Source: Actinomycetota bacterium (GTDB lineage: Bacteria; Actinomycetota; Acidimicrobiia; Acidimicrobiales; Ilumatobacteraceae). From it: a stretch of DNA of 58,119 nt. Below the pieces are notes generated by a model, which worked only from the letters and a program-made list of their open reading frames with translations, did not search any database and was not told the DNA's origin. Made by a program: the position numbers and the translations under genes. Location of the stretch: assembly GCA_009703125.1 (NCBI GenBank), contig WLGS01000003.1:1-58119 (forward strand). The letters are read 5' to 3'. Of the stretch, positions 1 through 8,223 are shown one piece after another (positions within the stretch are counted from its first letter, which is position 1; each line of letters starts with the position of its first letter).

Positions 1-139
1 CATTGTCCCCCCATTGGATAAATTCTCTGGTGCGTAAATCACCAAATGTTTCGTAACACTACACACAAACACTGCTCGTGTTTTCGGTCGTAGAAGCTAG
101 CGCTACAACCAATCTCAACGCGAAACCATTGGGAACCCC
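1..139. other. Left-edge stretch without a recognised gene
   Basis: I see no supportable gene here. Positions 1-3 read ATG on the minus strand after a G-rich run, so a leftward gene could begin exactly at the edge, but nothing of its coding sequence is in view. A short 5-bp hairpin (TGGTG/CACCA, about 29-45) is present and is not followed by a T-run. Confidence 0.4.
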
Positions 140-145
140 TACCCT
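140..145 (+). promoter_or_regulatory. Probable -10 box TACCCT for the HNH gene
   Basis: TACCCT lies eight bases before the GTG at 154, with no Shine-Dalgarno sequence in between. It matches the TAnnnT-to-start spacing seen at many genes of this window and favours the GTG at 154 over the ATG at 187. Confidence 0.4.
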
Positions 146-153
146 GAGCGGTT

Positions 154-549
154 GTGGAGCCTCGACCAAGCCATGGATCTCGCCAAATGAATCGCCGCGA
201 GCGCATGGCCGCGATCTTGGAGCGCGATGGTCCTTATTGCGTCTGGTGCTCTGCCCCACTAGATGCCACCTTGAACACCCCCACCACCGAACACCTTGTG
301 CCGCGTATTAAAGGCGGCCCTAGTTGGATAGAAAACGAACTAGCTGCCTGCAAGAGATGCAACAACTCACGCGGTCATCAAAGCCCGGCTGGGTGGTTAC
401 AAGATTGCATCGGCATGGGTCGCACCCCACGCACAGACACAGTCATCGCATCTCTTGAACGATTACAGACAGCAATTATTGAACGCGGCGGGCAACGTCG
501 TGCACGGCCCTACATACACAGTCAACTGCGCAGATTGCGCAAGATGTAA
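154..549 (+). CDS. HNH endonuclease family protein
   Basis: A 131-residue protein with a compact HNH nuclease fold: a first zinc knuckle CVWC near residue 28, the catalytic TEHLVPRIKGG stretch (His of the first H), an Asn in WIENEL, and the second knuckle CKRCNNSRG. HNH proteins of this size are metal-dependent nucleases; stand-alone members serve in restriction, mobile elements or repair, and which applies here cannot be read from the sequence. The GTG start at 154 is chosen because a TAnnnT box sits eight bases upstream; an in-frame ATG at 187 would remove eleven residues but leave the domain whole. The gene ends directly against the oppositely oriented permease gene. The C-terminal 40 residues are basic, fitting DNA binding. 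Confidence 0.75.
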   Translation: MEPRPSHGSRQMNRRERMAAILERDGPYCVWCSAPLDATLNTPTTEHLVPRIKGGPSWIENELAACKRCNNSRGHQSPAGWLQDCIGMGRTPRTDTVIASLERLQTAIIERGGQRRARPYIHSQLRRLRKM

Positions 550-1371
550 CTACAGCTCTTCGGCGAAGCGTCGCGACAAGCGTGTAAACAGCGACCAGCC
601 GAGCACCATCGACACAACTGCGACAATTGCACACGCGGCCAAGTTGTCCCACCCAGGGAAAGCGCTGTCATACATAGAGCGACGGAAACCTTGTGCAAAC
701 ACTGCCATGGGGTTGTAATCCAACATTGCCTCTACCCAACCAGGCACGCGACCTTCAATGAGATCTGGCGTGTACACAATGGGCGTTGCGAAAAACCACA
801 CTTGGCTAAAGATTTGCCACAAGTAGCCAAGGTCTCGGAAATACACATTTGCTGCAGCAAGACCCAACGCCAAGCCAGATGCAAACAGCAACAACAACAC
901 CATCTGCACAAGCACTACGGGAATCCATGGCAAAAAGATGCTGCCCGCAATCAATAAGGCAACAGTGAGAAGCCCCATCTCAATGCTGAACTGCACAATG
1001 CCATGTAATGAATTGGCAAACACCAACACCTCGCGTGGGAAGGCCACTTTGCGCACCAATGCTGCATTGGCAAGAAGTGAGTTCATTCCGGTGTTGGTCA
1101 CCAACATAAAGAAGTTCCATGGCAACAACCCACATAACAAATACAACGCAAACACTTGTAGATCACTGTTGATACCAAGGGGGGCTTGTGCTTTAAACAG
1201 ATGCCCGAACACAAAGGTGTAGATGGCAACAGTTGCCAAGGGGTTCATCATGGACCAACCCCACCCCAGAACACTTCGGCGATACTTGGTGCGCAATTCG
1301 CGCAACGTCAAGTTCCACAACAATTCATGTGATGCGGCCACGCGCTTCACTGGGGCAAGAGGTGAACTCAC
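550..1371 (-). CDS. wzm: ABC-2 type polysaccharide export permease (Wzm)
   Basis: A 273-residue integral membrane protein of the Wzm/TagG family, the membrane half of an ABC exporter for undecaprenyl-linked polysaccharide. The N-terminus carries the typical amphipathic segment with LRELRTKYRRSVLGWGWSMMNPL near residues 22-43, followed by about six hydrophobic segments, and the conserved FFATPIVYTPDLI stretch near residue 190. Length fits the family (about 260-290). It starts with GTG, and that codon shares one base with the TAG stop of the small coiled-coil gene before it, so the two are translationally coupled. The partner ATPase is the Wzt gene at 7024, not next to it but in the same locus. 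It should act in the cytoplasmic membrane. Confidence 0.9.
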   Translation of the reverse strand: MSSPLAPVKRVAASHELLWNLTLRELRTKYRRSVLGWGWSMMNPLATVAIYTFVFGHLFKAQAPLGINSDLQVFALYLLCGLLPWNFFMLVTNTGMNSLLANAALVRKVAFPREVLVFANSLHGIVQFSIEMGLLTVALLIAGSIFLPWIPVVLVQMVLLLLFASGLALGLAAANVYFRDLGYLWQIFSQVWFFATPIVYTPDLIEGRVPGWVEAMLDYNPMAVFAQGFRRSMYDSAFPGWDNLAACAIVAVVSMVLGWSLFTRLSRRFAEEL

Positions 1372-1589
1372 TAGTGCGTGCCTTTTTCTAACTCGGCAAT
1401 GCGCTTTTCCAATTCGGCAACACGTTGTTCCAACAAGTTTTGTTGATCTGTAATTTGTGCAGCGCCGGCAACAAAGGTCTTGCCCAATTCAATGGTGGCC
1501 TGGCGCTCAGATTCGAGAACATCGCGTACGCGCCAATCAATTGCCATGCCCACACGACTTACGATTTTGCGGAGTGGATTATTTGCCAT
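1371..1589 (-). CDS. Small coiled-coil protein coupled to wzm
   Basis: A 72-residue protein with no family I recognise. Residues about 10-35 form an amphipathic helix; the C-terminal third is a clear heptad coiled coil (LEQRVAELEKRIAELEKG). No signal peptide or membrane segment is visible. The ATG at 1589 is preceded by GGGAG with a seven-base gap; a TTG one codon earlier is a poorer choice. The start lies 11 bases inside the end of the glycosyltransferase gene and its stop overlaps the wzm start, so it is translated within a wzm operon. I infer a scaffold or tether for the export complex or for the glycosyltransferase; compare the other coiled-coil gene at 6435, near wzt. Confidence 0.7.
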   Translation of the reverse strand: MANNPLRKIVSRVGMAIDWRVRDVLESERQATIELGKTFVAGAAQITDQQNLLEQRVAELEKRIAELEKGTH

Positions 1590-3093
1590 CAATGGACTCC
1601 CATACTTCTTCCAAACGCACTTTCATCCGGGCGCCCGTGCGCTCTGGTGTAAAGCGTGTCTCTAAATCTTTCTTTCCGCGCAACGCAACTTCGCGTGCAT
1701 TGTCGGGGTTTTCATATACGTGTCTCATGAGTTGGGCTGCGACATCGAGGTCAGGTTCGGCCCATGTCGCATCTGCATCATAGGCTTCGGCGTTTTCGCC
1801 TACCTTCACCCTCGTCCATGGCACCATAAATGAAGTCTCTTCTCCCATGAAGTCCAGATTTCCTGAATAACCCGTAGCGATCACAGGCTTACCCAACAAC
1901 ATGGCCTCGGCAATGGTGAGTCCTAATCCTTCTGATCGGTGCAGTGATACATAGCAGTCACACACGTTCATTAATGCAGCAGATAAATGGGAATCGAGAT
2001 ACTTGTTCATCACGATGATGTCGTCACGACCCTCACAGGAGGCCATCAATTCTGCAAAGCCTTCCGGGCGAGTCTCTCCATTAATGCATTTCAACACCAG
2101 CATCGGACCCTCACCAGGAGCGAATGCTTTCTTGAAAGCCTCAACTAAGCCAAGAGGATTCTTCCGCTTCATCACACTCATGAAGTCAAAGGTGAAAAGA
2201 AACATGAAACGGTTATCAAGATCTAAATCTGCACGAGTTGCATCTTCAATAACGCGTGGCTTGCGTAATGGCAAAGGCATATGGCGCACATGCACACGTG
2301 AGGGTGCCTCGCGTCGCAACATCTCTTCAATGAACTTAGTGGGAGCCCACAGTTCATCTACATATTGATATGCATCGGCATACCAAGTGGGTGCAACTTC
2401 AAGCTCCCAAAACCATTGACCAATCACATAGGTGTCACGGAAGAAATGAGCGCCAAATAAATCCCGCATTGGTTTGTTCAACTCAGCGTTAATTGCTGCA
2501 ATCACTGTGCGATACGTGCCCACTTCATCAGTATCGAAGACATAATTCTGGCGGCTCTCTGTGTTGCGGTATCCCACTGTGGAGACAGCAACATCGGCTG
2601 CGCGCATCGCTTCCACTAAAAGTCGTGATGCCTCGCCAATGCCATGTTCTGCATTGAAAAAACCAATGGCATCAGTGCCACCATTAACACGGCCGCCGTC
2701 TCGCAAAATCCGACGCACGTGAACCTCATGACCAAAGAGACGAAATGTAGGTGCTTCAAATCGACCAGCAACATGTGCCCACCATGCAAACCGAGTGAGT
2801 TCTCCAGATTTCACTTCGGGATAATGCGCTTGCAAATCATTGCGTTCGTTATACACAGCCTGCATATACCTGGGAAGTCCCGACACGGAACGCGCAGGCA
2901 CTTCGGCAAGCCACGCCACAAAACTGCTGAGCCCACCAGGTGCACGCGGATCAATCACCGTGTCGGACTGTGCATTGTGTTCTTCAAGTAACTCCGTGAT
3001 TCCTATAGAGAAAGGAATACCTGGCAGAACTTCATCTCCCTGGGACTGACGCGCATCGGGCGCTGGCAACAATGGCCGACGCTTTCGCATCAT
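1579..3093 (-). CDS. GT4-family glycosyltransferase
   Basis: A 504-residue cytoplasmic glycosyltransferase of the GT-B fold. The C-terminal half has the GT4 donor-binding signature: CDCYVSLHRSEGLGLTIAEA with the E-x7-E pattern, then LLGKPVIATGYSGNLDF. The N-terminal acceptor domain is longer than usual, with about 110 residues before the first Rossmann strand. Sequence from DAIGFFNAEHGIGEASR onward resembles transferases that extend O-antigen and mycofactocin-like glycans; donor and acceptor are unknown. The ATG at 3093 is chosen because it makes an ATGA overlap with the UDP-glucose dehydrogenase stop; upstream in-frame codons read back into that gene. It sits in the ugd-GT-coiled coil-wzm operon. 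Confidence 0.8.
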   Translation of the reverse strand: MMRKRRPLLPAPDARQSQGDEVLPGIPFSIGITELLEEHNAQSDTVIDPRAPGGLSSFVAWLAEVPARSVSGLPRYMQAVYNERNDLQAHYPEVKSGELTRFAWWAHVAGRFEAPTFRLFGHEVHVRRILRDGGRVNGGTDAIGFFNAEHGIGEASRLLVEAMRAADVAVSTVGYRNTESRQNYVFDTDEVGTYRTVIAAINAELNKPMRDLFGAHFFRDTYVIGQWFWELEVAPTWYADAYQYVDELWAPTKFIEEMLRREAPSRVHVRHMPLPLRKPRVIEDATRADLDLDNRFMFLFTFDFMSVMKRKNPLGLVEAFKKAFAPGEGPMLVLKCINGETRPEGFAELMASCEGRDDIIVMNKYLDSHLSAALMNVCDCYVSLHRSEGLGLTIAEAMLLGKPVIATGYSGNLDFMGEETSFMVPWTRVKVGENAEAYDADATWAEPDLDVAAQLMRHVYENPDNAREVALRGKKDLETRFTPERTGARMKVRLEEVWESIDGK

Positions 3094-4367
3094 CGGCCCA
3101 CACCTCGATACACAAATCCATGGTCCTGCCACAATTCACGATCAAGGTGATTACGTGCATCAATTACGCGCGGATGCTTCATTGCCTGTGCAATCACCAA
3201 GGGGTCAACATGGGTGAACTCAGACCACTCAGTCAACACTGCGAGAACGCTTGCCCCTTCACATGCACTTAGGGGTGTCTCGCATACTTCAATCCATGGG
3301 TAATGGTCATATTGCTTTTTCGCAGTGGGGTCATACGCGCGAATCACTGCGCCTGCGTTATGCAGCATCGTCAAGATCTTGATTGCAGGAGAATCGCGTA
3401 AGTCATCAGTATTTGCTTTGAAGGTGAGGCCCCATGCTGCCACAACAACGCCTTCTACAGAATCACCACATTCTTCGAGAACACGTTGTGCAATGCGTGC
3501 GTAGTGCTGATCGTTAGTTTCAATCACGCCGCGTAGGAGTGCAAAGTCGTATCCGTTGTTGGCTGCAATATTGACAAGGGCTCGTGTGTCCTTAGGGAAA
3601 CAGCTACCACCCCATCCGGGTCCGGCTCGCAACATGTCTGCACCAATACGTGGATCAAGACCAATGCCTGTAGAAACATCAAAAATGTCTGCGCCCACTG
3701 CCTCACAAATATCTGCCATGGCATTAATGAATGTGAGCTTCGTGGCAAGAAAAGCATTTGCTGCATATTTCAATGCTTCGGCTGATGCGGTCTTCATTTT
3801 CAAGATCGGTGCATCAACGCCCTCGTACAACTCGGCAACTTTGCCCACTGCAGCCTCATTGTCGCCACCAATCACCACACGAGTGGGGTGAAGAAAATCT
3901 TGCACTGCAGTTCCTTGACGCAAGAACTCTGGGTTCGACACCACTTCCACGTCATCACGATTGAGAACTTTGCGCACAACATCTGCTGTTCCTACAGGAA
4001 CTGTTGATTTGTTCACCACCACAGCACCAGACTTCAAAAGTTCGCGTACCTGTTCAGCAGCTGCCAGCACATAGGAAAGGTCTGCGCTGCCGTCATCTCC
4101 TTGTGGTGTGGGGAGACACAAAAACACCACGTCAGCATTAGCAAGCGCAGTCGCAGCGTCAGTAGTGAAGCTCAAACGTCCAATACTCAAGCCCTCAGAG
4201 ACAAGTTCATCAAGACCTGCTTCCACAATGGGCACCATGCCTTTTTGCAGCATTGCCACCTTTGCAGCATCCACATCAAGACATGCCACTGTGTGACCAA
4301 GGTGGGCCAGACATGCGCCGGTCGACAGACCTACATATCCCGTTCCCACAATGGCGATTTGACTCAT
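3090..4367 (-). CDS. ugd: UDP-glucose 6-dehydrogenase
   Basis: A 425-residue NAD-dependent nucleotide-sugar dehydrogenase that would oxidise UDP-glucose twice to UDP-glucuronate in the cytosol. The N-terminal Rossmann motif is IAIVGTGYVGLSTGACLA (residues 4-21), NPEFLRQG lies near 145, and the catalytic Cys256 sits in GWGGSCFPKDTRAL, the form typical of UDP-glucose rather than UDP-HexNAc dehydrogenases. The C-terminal UDP-binding domain contains GLTFKANTDDLRDSPA. Length is normal. It leads the operon toward wzm and has a TACACT box seven bases before its ATG. Together with the WecC-type enzyme at 35707 the locus can make two kinds of uronic acid. Confidence 0.92.
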   Translation of the reverse strand: MSQIAIVGTGYVGLSTGACLAHLGHTVACLDVDAAKVAMLQKGMVPIVEAGLDELVSEGLSIGRLSFTTDAATALANADVVFLCLPTPQGDDGSADLSYVLAAAEQVRELLKSGAVVVNKSTVPVGTADVVRKVLNRDDVEVVSNPEFLRQGTAVQDFLHPTRVVIGGDNEAAVGKVAELYEGVDAPILKMKTASAEALKYAANAFLATKLTFINAMADICEAVGADIFDVSTGIGLDPRIGADMLRAGPGWGGSCFPKDTRALVNIAANNGYDFALLRGVIETNDQHYARIAQRVLEECGDSVEGVVVAAWGLTFKANTDDLRDSPAIKILTMLHNAGAVIRAYDPTAKKQYDHYPWIEVCETPLSACEGASVLAVLTEWSEFTHVDPLVIAQAMKHPRVIDARNHLDRELWQDHGFVYRGVGR

Positions 4368-4374
4368 AATCTCA

Positions 4375-4380
4375 AGTGTA
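4375..4380 (-). promoter_or_regulatory. Probable -10 box TACACT for ugd operon
   Basis: On the minus strand TACACT is followed by seven bases and then the ugd ATG, with no good ribosome site. This predicts transcription beginning at or next to the start codon. Confidence 0.5.
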
Positions 4381-4436
4381 TGACCTCATGCTGGGCAACT
4401 TCTAGGATGTGGTTGCCCTTCAGCGACTAGGTTTTT

Positions 4437-5210
4437 GTGATTAAACGTATTTTTGCTCCCGTATTTAAGCGCCTCGCCAAGAGTCTTGGAATTCCTGGCG
4501 TTCAACAACGTCTTGATGCGCTGGAGCAAGCATCATTTCTACATTCAATATCGGATGAAACTTACGAAGCTTTGGAACAGAGATTCCGTGGCTCTTCTGA
4601 ACTCATTACTGATCGACAAAAACAGTATTTGCCAATTGTGAAGGAGGTTCACCGTAATGACGCTCCACTTCTCGATCTTGGTTTTGGGCGTGCGGAATGG
4701 ATGAAACTCCTGAAAGAACATGGAATAAGTAGTCACGGAGTGGACTCAAATGATGTCTTTGTACGAAACGCGCTCAAAGATGGACTTGATGTTACAAAGG
4801 AAGATCTGCTTACTTTTCTCAGCCAACAACCTCAGAATTCATTCAGCGCAGTAACGATGCTTCAGGTCGCAGAGCACTTACCCTTGCGGGTCCTCGAGAG
4901 CGTTTTGTCCCAGATTCATCGTGTACTCATTCCTAGCGGAGTAGTCATTATTGAGATACCCAATATTGAGACACTTCGTGTCGGTGCGGGAACGTTTTGG
5001 ATTGACCCCACGCATGTACGACCACTCTTCCCTGAATTTCTCTCATTTCTCACCGAAAGAGCAGGATTTAGTTCAATTCAAGCCAAGGCTTCATCACCTC
5101 TCGATGATTCGTTGGCCATTGAAGAAATTGACGTGCAAACCAAAATGATTCAGCAAATGTGGCAACGCATCAACGGCCCTGGGGACTTTGCGATTATCGC
5201 TAAAAAGTAA
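4437..5210 (+). CDS. SAM-dependent methyltransferase of O-antigen locus type
   Basis: A 257-residue class I methyltransferase. The SAM-binding motif is LLDLGFGRAEWMKLL near residue 78, the acidic residue of strand two is in GVDSND, and MLQVAEHLP is motif post-I near 140. The stretch FWIDPTHVRPLFPEFL is characteristic of methyltransferases next to wzm/wzt genes, some of which cap O-antigen chains and set their length. The first 55 residues are helical and basic. It starts with GTG; a TAGGTT box lies only three bases ahead, too close for the usual leaderless spacing, so the promoter is uncertain. It ends back to back with the following minus-strand gene. I infer methylation of the glycan terminus read by the Wzt C-domain. 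Confidence 0.8.
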   Translation: MIKRIFAPVFKRLAKSLGIPGVQQRLDALEQASFLHSISDETYEALEQRFRGSSELITDRQKQYLPIVKEVHRNDAPLLDLGFGRAEWMKLLKEHGISSHGVDSNDVFVRNALKDGLDVTKEDLLTFLSQQPQNSFSAVTMLQVAEHLPLRVLESVLSQIHRVLIPSGVVIIEIPNIETLRVGAGTFWIDPTHVRPLFPEFLSFLTERAGFSSIQAKASSPLDDSLAIEEIDVQTKMIQQMWQRINGPGDFAIIAKK

Positions 5211-6425
5211 CTATTCAGATTGGTTTCTCAGTGAATACTTTTTCTGAGCGATTGCAATAGCTTTCTCCATTGCATCTAAGACCTGGTTCCAGTTATACAT
5301 CTGACGCACATAACGAGATCCGCTTTCCCCAAGCTCGTGTGCAATATCTGGGCGATCAAGCAGCAACGACACACATGCTTCAAACTCTGCAAAGCCCGTA
5401 TATGGCAGGCCTCCCTCGCTACGTAACACCTGACCCGACAGCACAGGGCTATAACCCTGTACAAGAACAGGTCGTTTTTGCAGCCATGCCTCACACACCA
5501 CAATGGAAAAACTCTCAAACGGTGAGGGTTGCACTAACGCAACTGCTCCAGCAATAGCTTCGCGTTTCTCTTCCTCGCTCAAGAAACCCACATGCACAAA
5601 TCCTTCATATGCGGGAATCTCCATAGAGGCATCACCTGCAAGAACAAGTTTCAATGACCCTGGATGATGCCCTTTGTATTCCACAAAAAATCGGAATAGC
5701 TCGGCGACACCTTTCATGGTGTCGATGCGCCCCACGTACAACAGATACGGATCATCGCCCAACGAGAAACGAGATCGGAAAATATCCGCTGATGCAATGG
5801 GCTCATCGATGGGCATCCCAATTCCACTCATCACTCCATCGGGCTCATCCCCAAGAACTCCTCGCACCACATCTCGTTCCTCGGGAGTAAGAAACACAAA
5901 AGCATCTGCCATTTTGAACAATGACTTGTAATAGGGCAAATGAATAGGTGGCTCATCATGGGCTGTGGGTTGCAATACCACCGGCAAAAGGTCTCGCACT
6001 ACCGGTACTCCATAGGCAGTAGTCGGATAGAGATACGTCATGAAAATGGCGACGTCATATTCATGTGCATGTGATTGCAGCCATGCATCTTGGCCTTGCA
6101 GTAAAGGCCCCATTGCATCAAGCCATTCAAGTTGCATTGCCAGAGTCGCATGTGATGGATCATGCAAAATCTTTTCATGAAGTGCAGCGAATGCAACGGG
6201 GTCTCGAGGCGCGGTCACTGGTAGCCGATGTACTACCACGCCATTTACTTCACTGCGACCTGGAGAAAACACATTTTCCCAGGTCACGAAACTTTGCGCA
6301 CACGAGGTCAATACATCCACATTGTGGCCACGCATCACCAATTGTTCGGCAAACATTCGGCATGCCGCCTCGGCGCCTCCCACAATCTCTGATCCATATC
6401 TATGAACCACGTAAAGAATTCTCAT
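5211..6425 (-). CDS. GT4-family glycosyltransferase
   Basis: A 404-residue GT-B glycosyltransferase. The N-terminus MRILYVVHRYGSEIVGGAE is the usual acceptor-domain opening with the glycine-rich loop; the donor domain shows YLLYVGRIDTMKGVAELFRFF near residue 230 and the E-x7-E site in PSPFESFSIVVCEAWLQ near 305. No membrane segment is seen, so it probably acts at the inner face of the membrane on a lipid-linked acceptor. Nine bases separate it from the coiled-coil gene upstream (6435), so the two probably share a transcript. Donor sugar unknown. Confidence 0.85.
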   Translation of the reverse strand: MRILYVVHRYGSEIVGGAEAACRMFAEQLVMRGHNVDVLTSCAQSFVTWENVFSPGRSEVNGVVVHRLPVTAPRDPVAFAALHEKILHDPSHATLAMQLEWLDAMGPLLQGQDAWLQSHAHEYDVAIFMTYLYPTTAYGVPVVRDLLPVVLQPTAHDEPPIHLPYYKSLFKMADAFVFLTPEERDVVRGVLGDEPDGVMSGIGMPIDEPIASADIFRSRFSLGDDPYLLYVGRIDTMKGVAELFRFFVEYKGHHPGSLKLVLAGDASMEIPAYEGFVHVGFLSEEEKREAIAGAVALVQPSPFESFSIVVCEAWLQKRPVLVQGYSPVLSGQVLRSEGGLPYTGFAEFEACVSLLLDRPDIAHELGESGSRYVRQMYNWNQVLDAMEKAIAIAQKKYSLRNQSE

Positions 6426-6434
6426 TGAGGGTGA

Positions 6435-6944
6435 TTATTTCTGATTCTGAATCTGTGCCTGCAACTCACTGACTTGTTTTTCAAGTCCGCGCACCACCAC
6501 AACCAAACCATCTATAAGTTGGGTACGTTCCGACACCGCTTGTAATTCCGAAGAAAGAATCGCACTACCACGTGAATGGCTCTTAGCAACTTCCTCAACT
6601 AACGACACCAGAATTTCTGTGATGATGTGGTTGATCTGTACGAGTTCATTATTCATGCGACGTAGTTGATGGCGCGACATCGCCACTTCGCGAATAAATC
6701 GCACAGCCTTGTTGCGCGAGGCGTCATGCTCAATGGGTGCCATAGAACTCACTAAGCCTTGCAGTGTGTGCACCAGTGCAATCTGTGCCTCAAATGATGT
6801 TCCGATTTCTGATCTCACACCAAGCACATCCAAGTGCTCGTTCTCAACGGAGGCTTCATACCCTTCGGGAAATACGCCTCGTGTGCGCCGCTCATCGATG
6901 TTGTGACGAATCTCTTTCAGCAGCATTTCCACTCGGTTGTTCAT
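6435..6944 (-). CDS. Coiled-coil protein of the export locus
   Basis: A 169-residue soluble protein that I cannot place in a family with a known activity. It begins with a helical stretch, has FPEGYEASVENEHL near residue 24 (a motif I associate with small proteins in wzm/wzt loci), and ends in heptad repeats (LVVVVRGLEKQVSELQAQIQ). Start ATG at 6944 has a GAGTGGA-like ribosome site. It lies divergent from wzt, 79 bases away, and directly upstream of a GT4 gene. I infer a scaffold bringing glycosyltransferases to the exporter, by analogy to coiled-coil partners of O-antigen polymerising complexes; this is not shown. Confidence 0.7.
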   Translation of the reverse strand: MNNRVEMLLKEIRHNIDERRTRGVFPEGYEASVENEHLDVLGVRSEIGTSFEAQIALVHTLQGLVSSMAPIEHDASRNKAVRFIREVAMSRHQLRRMNNELVQINHIITEILVSLVEEVAKSHSRGSAILSSELQAVSERTQLIDGLVVVVRGLEKQVSELQAQIQNQK

Positions 6945-7007
6945 AATCCACTCGTCTGACTCATCCTGGCGACTCCGACAGGTACTATTTGCTAGTCATT
7001 CACACTA

Positions 7008-7023
7008 GAAGTCGGAGACAGAA
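7008..7023 (+). promoter_or_regulatory. Ribosome binding site of wzt
   Basis: GTCGGAGACAGAA precedes the ATG, with GGAG about eight bases away. This is one of few clear Shine-Dalgarno sites in the window and shows that wzt, unlike many neighbours, is on a leadered mRNA. Confidence 0.6.
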
Positions 7024-8223
7024 ATGGCTGACAATGCCATCTCAGTAGAGGGTCTATGGAAACGTTTCCGCCTCTATCACGAGAAAAATCAATATCTGAA
7101 GTCCGCTGTGATGAAGGGCCGACGGGCCAAATATGAAGACTTCTGGGCACTTAAGGATGTCTCATTTGAAGTGCCTCACGGTCAAGTCTTTGGAATCATT
7201 GGCTCAAATGGTTCCGGCAAAAGCACTCTGCTGAAATGCCTCACCGGAATCTTGGCCCCCGACCAAGGCTCCATCCATGCCGACGGACGGGTAGCTGCCC
7301 TTTTGGAACTCGGTGCAGGATTTCACCCAGATCTCTCAGGTCGGGAGAACATCGGCCTCAACGGCGCAATTTTGGGCATGTCTAAGAAAGATCTCGAGAA
7401 CAAATTCGATGACATCGTGCAGTTCGCTGGTCTAGAGAAATTCATTGATACTCCTGTCAAGAACTACTCCTCGGGAATGACTGTGCGCTTAGGGTTTGCA
7501 GTGGCTATCAATGTGGAGCCAGAGATTCTCATTATCGATGAAGTACTTGCTGTCGGCGATGAAGAATTCCAACAGCGATGCTTTCAAAAGATTGAACAAT
7601 TTCGCCGAGAAGGTCGCACCATCATTTTTGTCAGCCACGGGCTGAGTCAAGTCTCACAATTCTGTAACGACGCCTTGTGGTTAGAAAAAGGTGAAGTGCA
7701 AAAAATTGGTCCCGCTTACGAGGTGGTCTCTGAATACACCGGCACTGCCCACAACGTGGAGCATGCACAGAATGATTCACTTTCAGATGAACCAGTGGAT
7801 AGATGGGGTACAGGTGAAGTACGCATTACTGGCGTCACTATGTCATCTACGGATGGCACCGAGACCCAAACGTTCGACAGCGGTGCACCATTTCGTGTAC
7901 GTGTGAACTACGAAATTCTTCAACCCATTACAGAGTTGATCGTGGGCATTCGCATCACTCATCTCCATGGTTTCAATGTGTTTGGTTCCAATACAAAACG
8001 TCGTGGTGTGCCATTGCCAACAGATACAAAAACTGGTTCGGTGGAATTCTTCGTGGATTCTCTCCCAATTCTTGAGGGAACATTCGACCTCACGGTTGAT
8101 ATCTCCGACAATACTGAAGTGAATCCTTGCGATCACCTAGAAAAGGCGATCCGTTTCAACGTGATTCAACGGGGAACATTCGATGAGGGCGTGACGCGCG
8201 TCGGTGGTAACTGGTCTGTCTAA
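7024..8223 (+). CDS. wzt: Polysaccharide export ABC ATPase with C-terminal cargo domain (Wzt)
   Basis: A 399-residue ATPase that powers the Wzm channel. Walker A is GSNGSGKSTLL (residues 60-70), the signature is NYSSGMTVRLGFA (147-159), Walker B ILIIDEVLAVGDE (168-180), and the switch His lies in FVSHGLSQ. From about residue 245 to the end there is a beta-sandwich Wzt C-terminal domain (GTGEVRITGVTM to the final VGGNWSV), the part that in E. coli O8/O9a recognises the modified non-reducing end of the O chain before export. Its presence suggests that the exported glycan is capped, and the methyltransferase at 4437 is the likely capper. The gene has its own ribosome site and overlaps the convergent membrane-protein gene by four bases. 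Confidence 0.93.
   Translation: MADNAISVEGLWKRFRLYHEKNQYLKSAVMKGRRAKYEDFWALKDVSFEVPHGQVFGIIGSNGSGKSTLLKCLTGILAPDQGSIHADGRVAALLELGAGFHPDLSGRENIGLNGAILGMSKKDLENKFDDIVQFAGLEKFIDTPVKNYSSGMTVRLGFAVAINVEPEILIIDEVLAVGDEEFQQRCFQKIEQFRREGRTIIFVSHGLSQVSQFCNDALWLEKGEVQKIGPAYEVVSEYTGTAHNVEHAQNDSLSDEPVDRWGTGEVRITGVTMSSTDGTETQTFDSGAPFRVRVNYEILQPITELIVGIRITHLHGFNVFGSNTKRRGVPLPTDTKTGSVEFFVDSLPILEGTFDLTVDISDNTEVNPCDHLEKAIRFNVIQRGTFDEGVTRVGGNWSV

Noticed and set aside
1-3. ATG on the minus strand at the left edge after a G-run
   Set aside because: No coding sequence is in view, so a gene cannot be supported.
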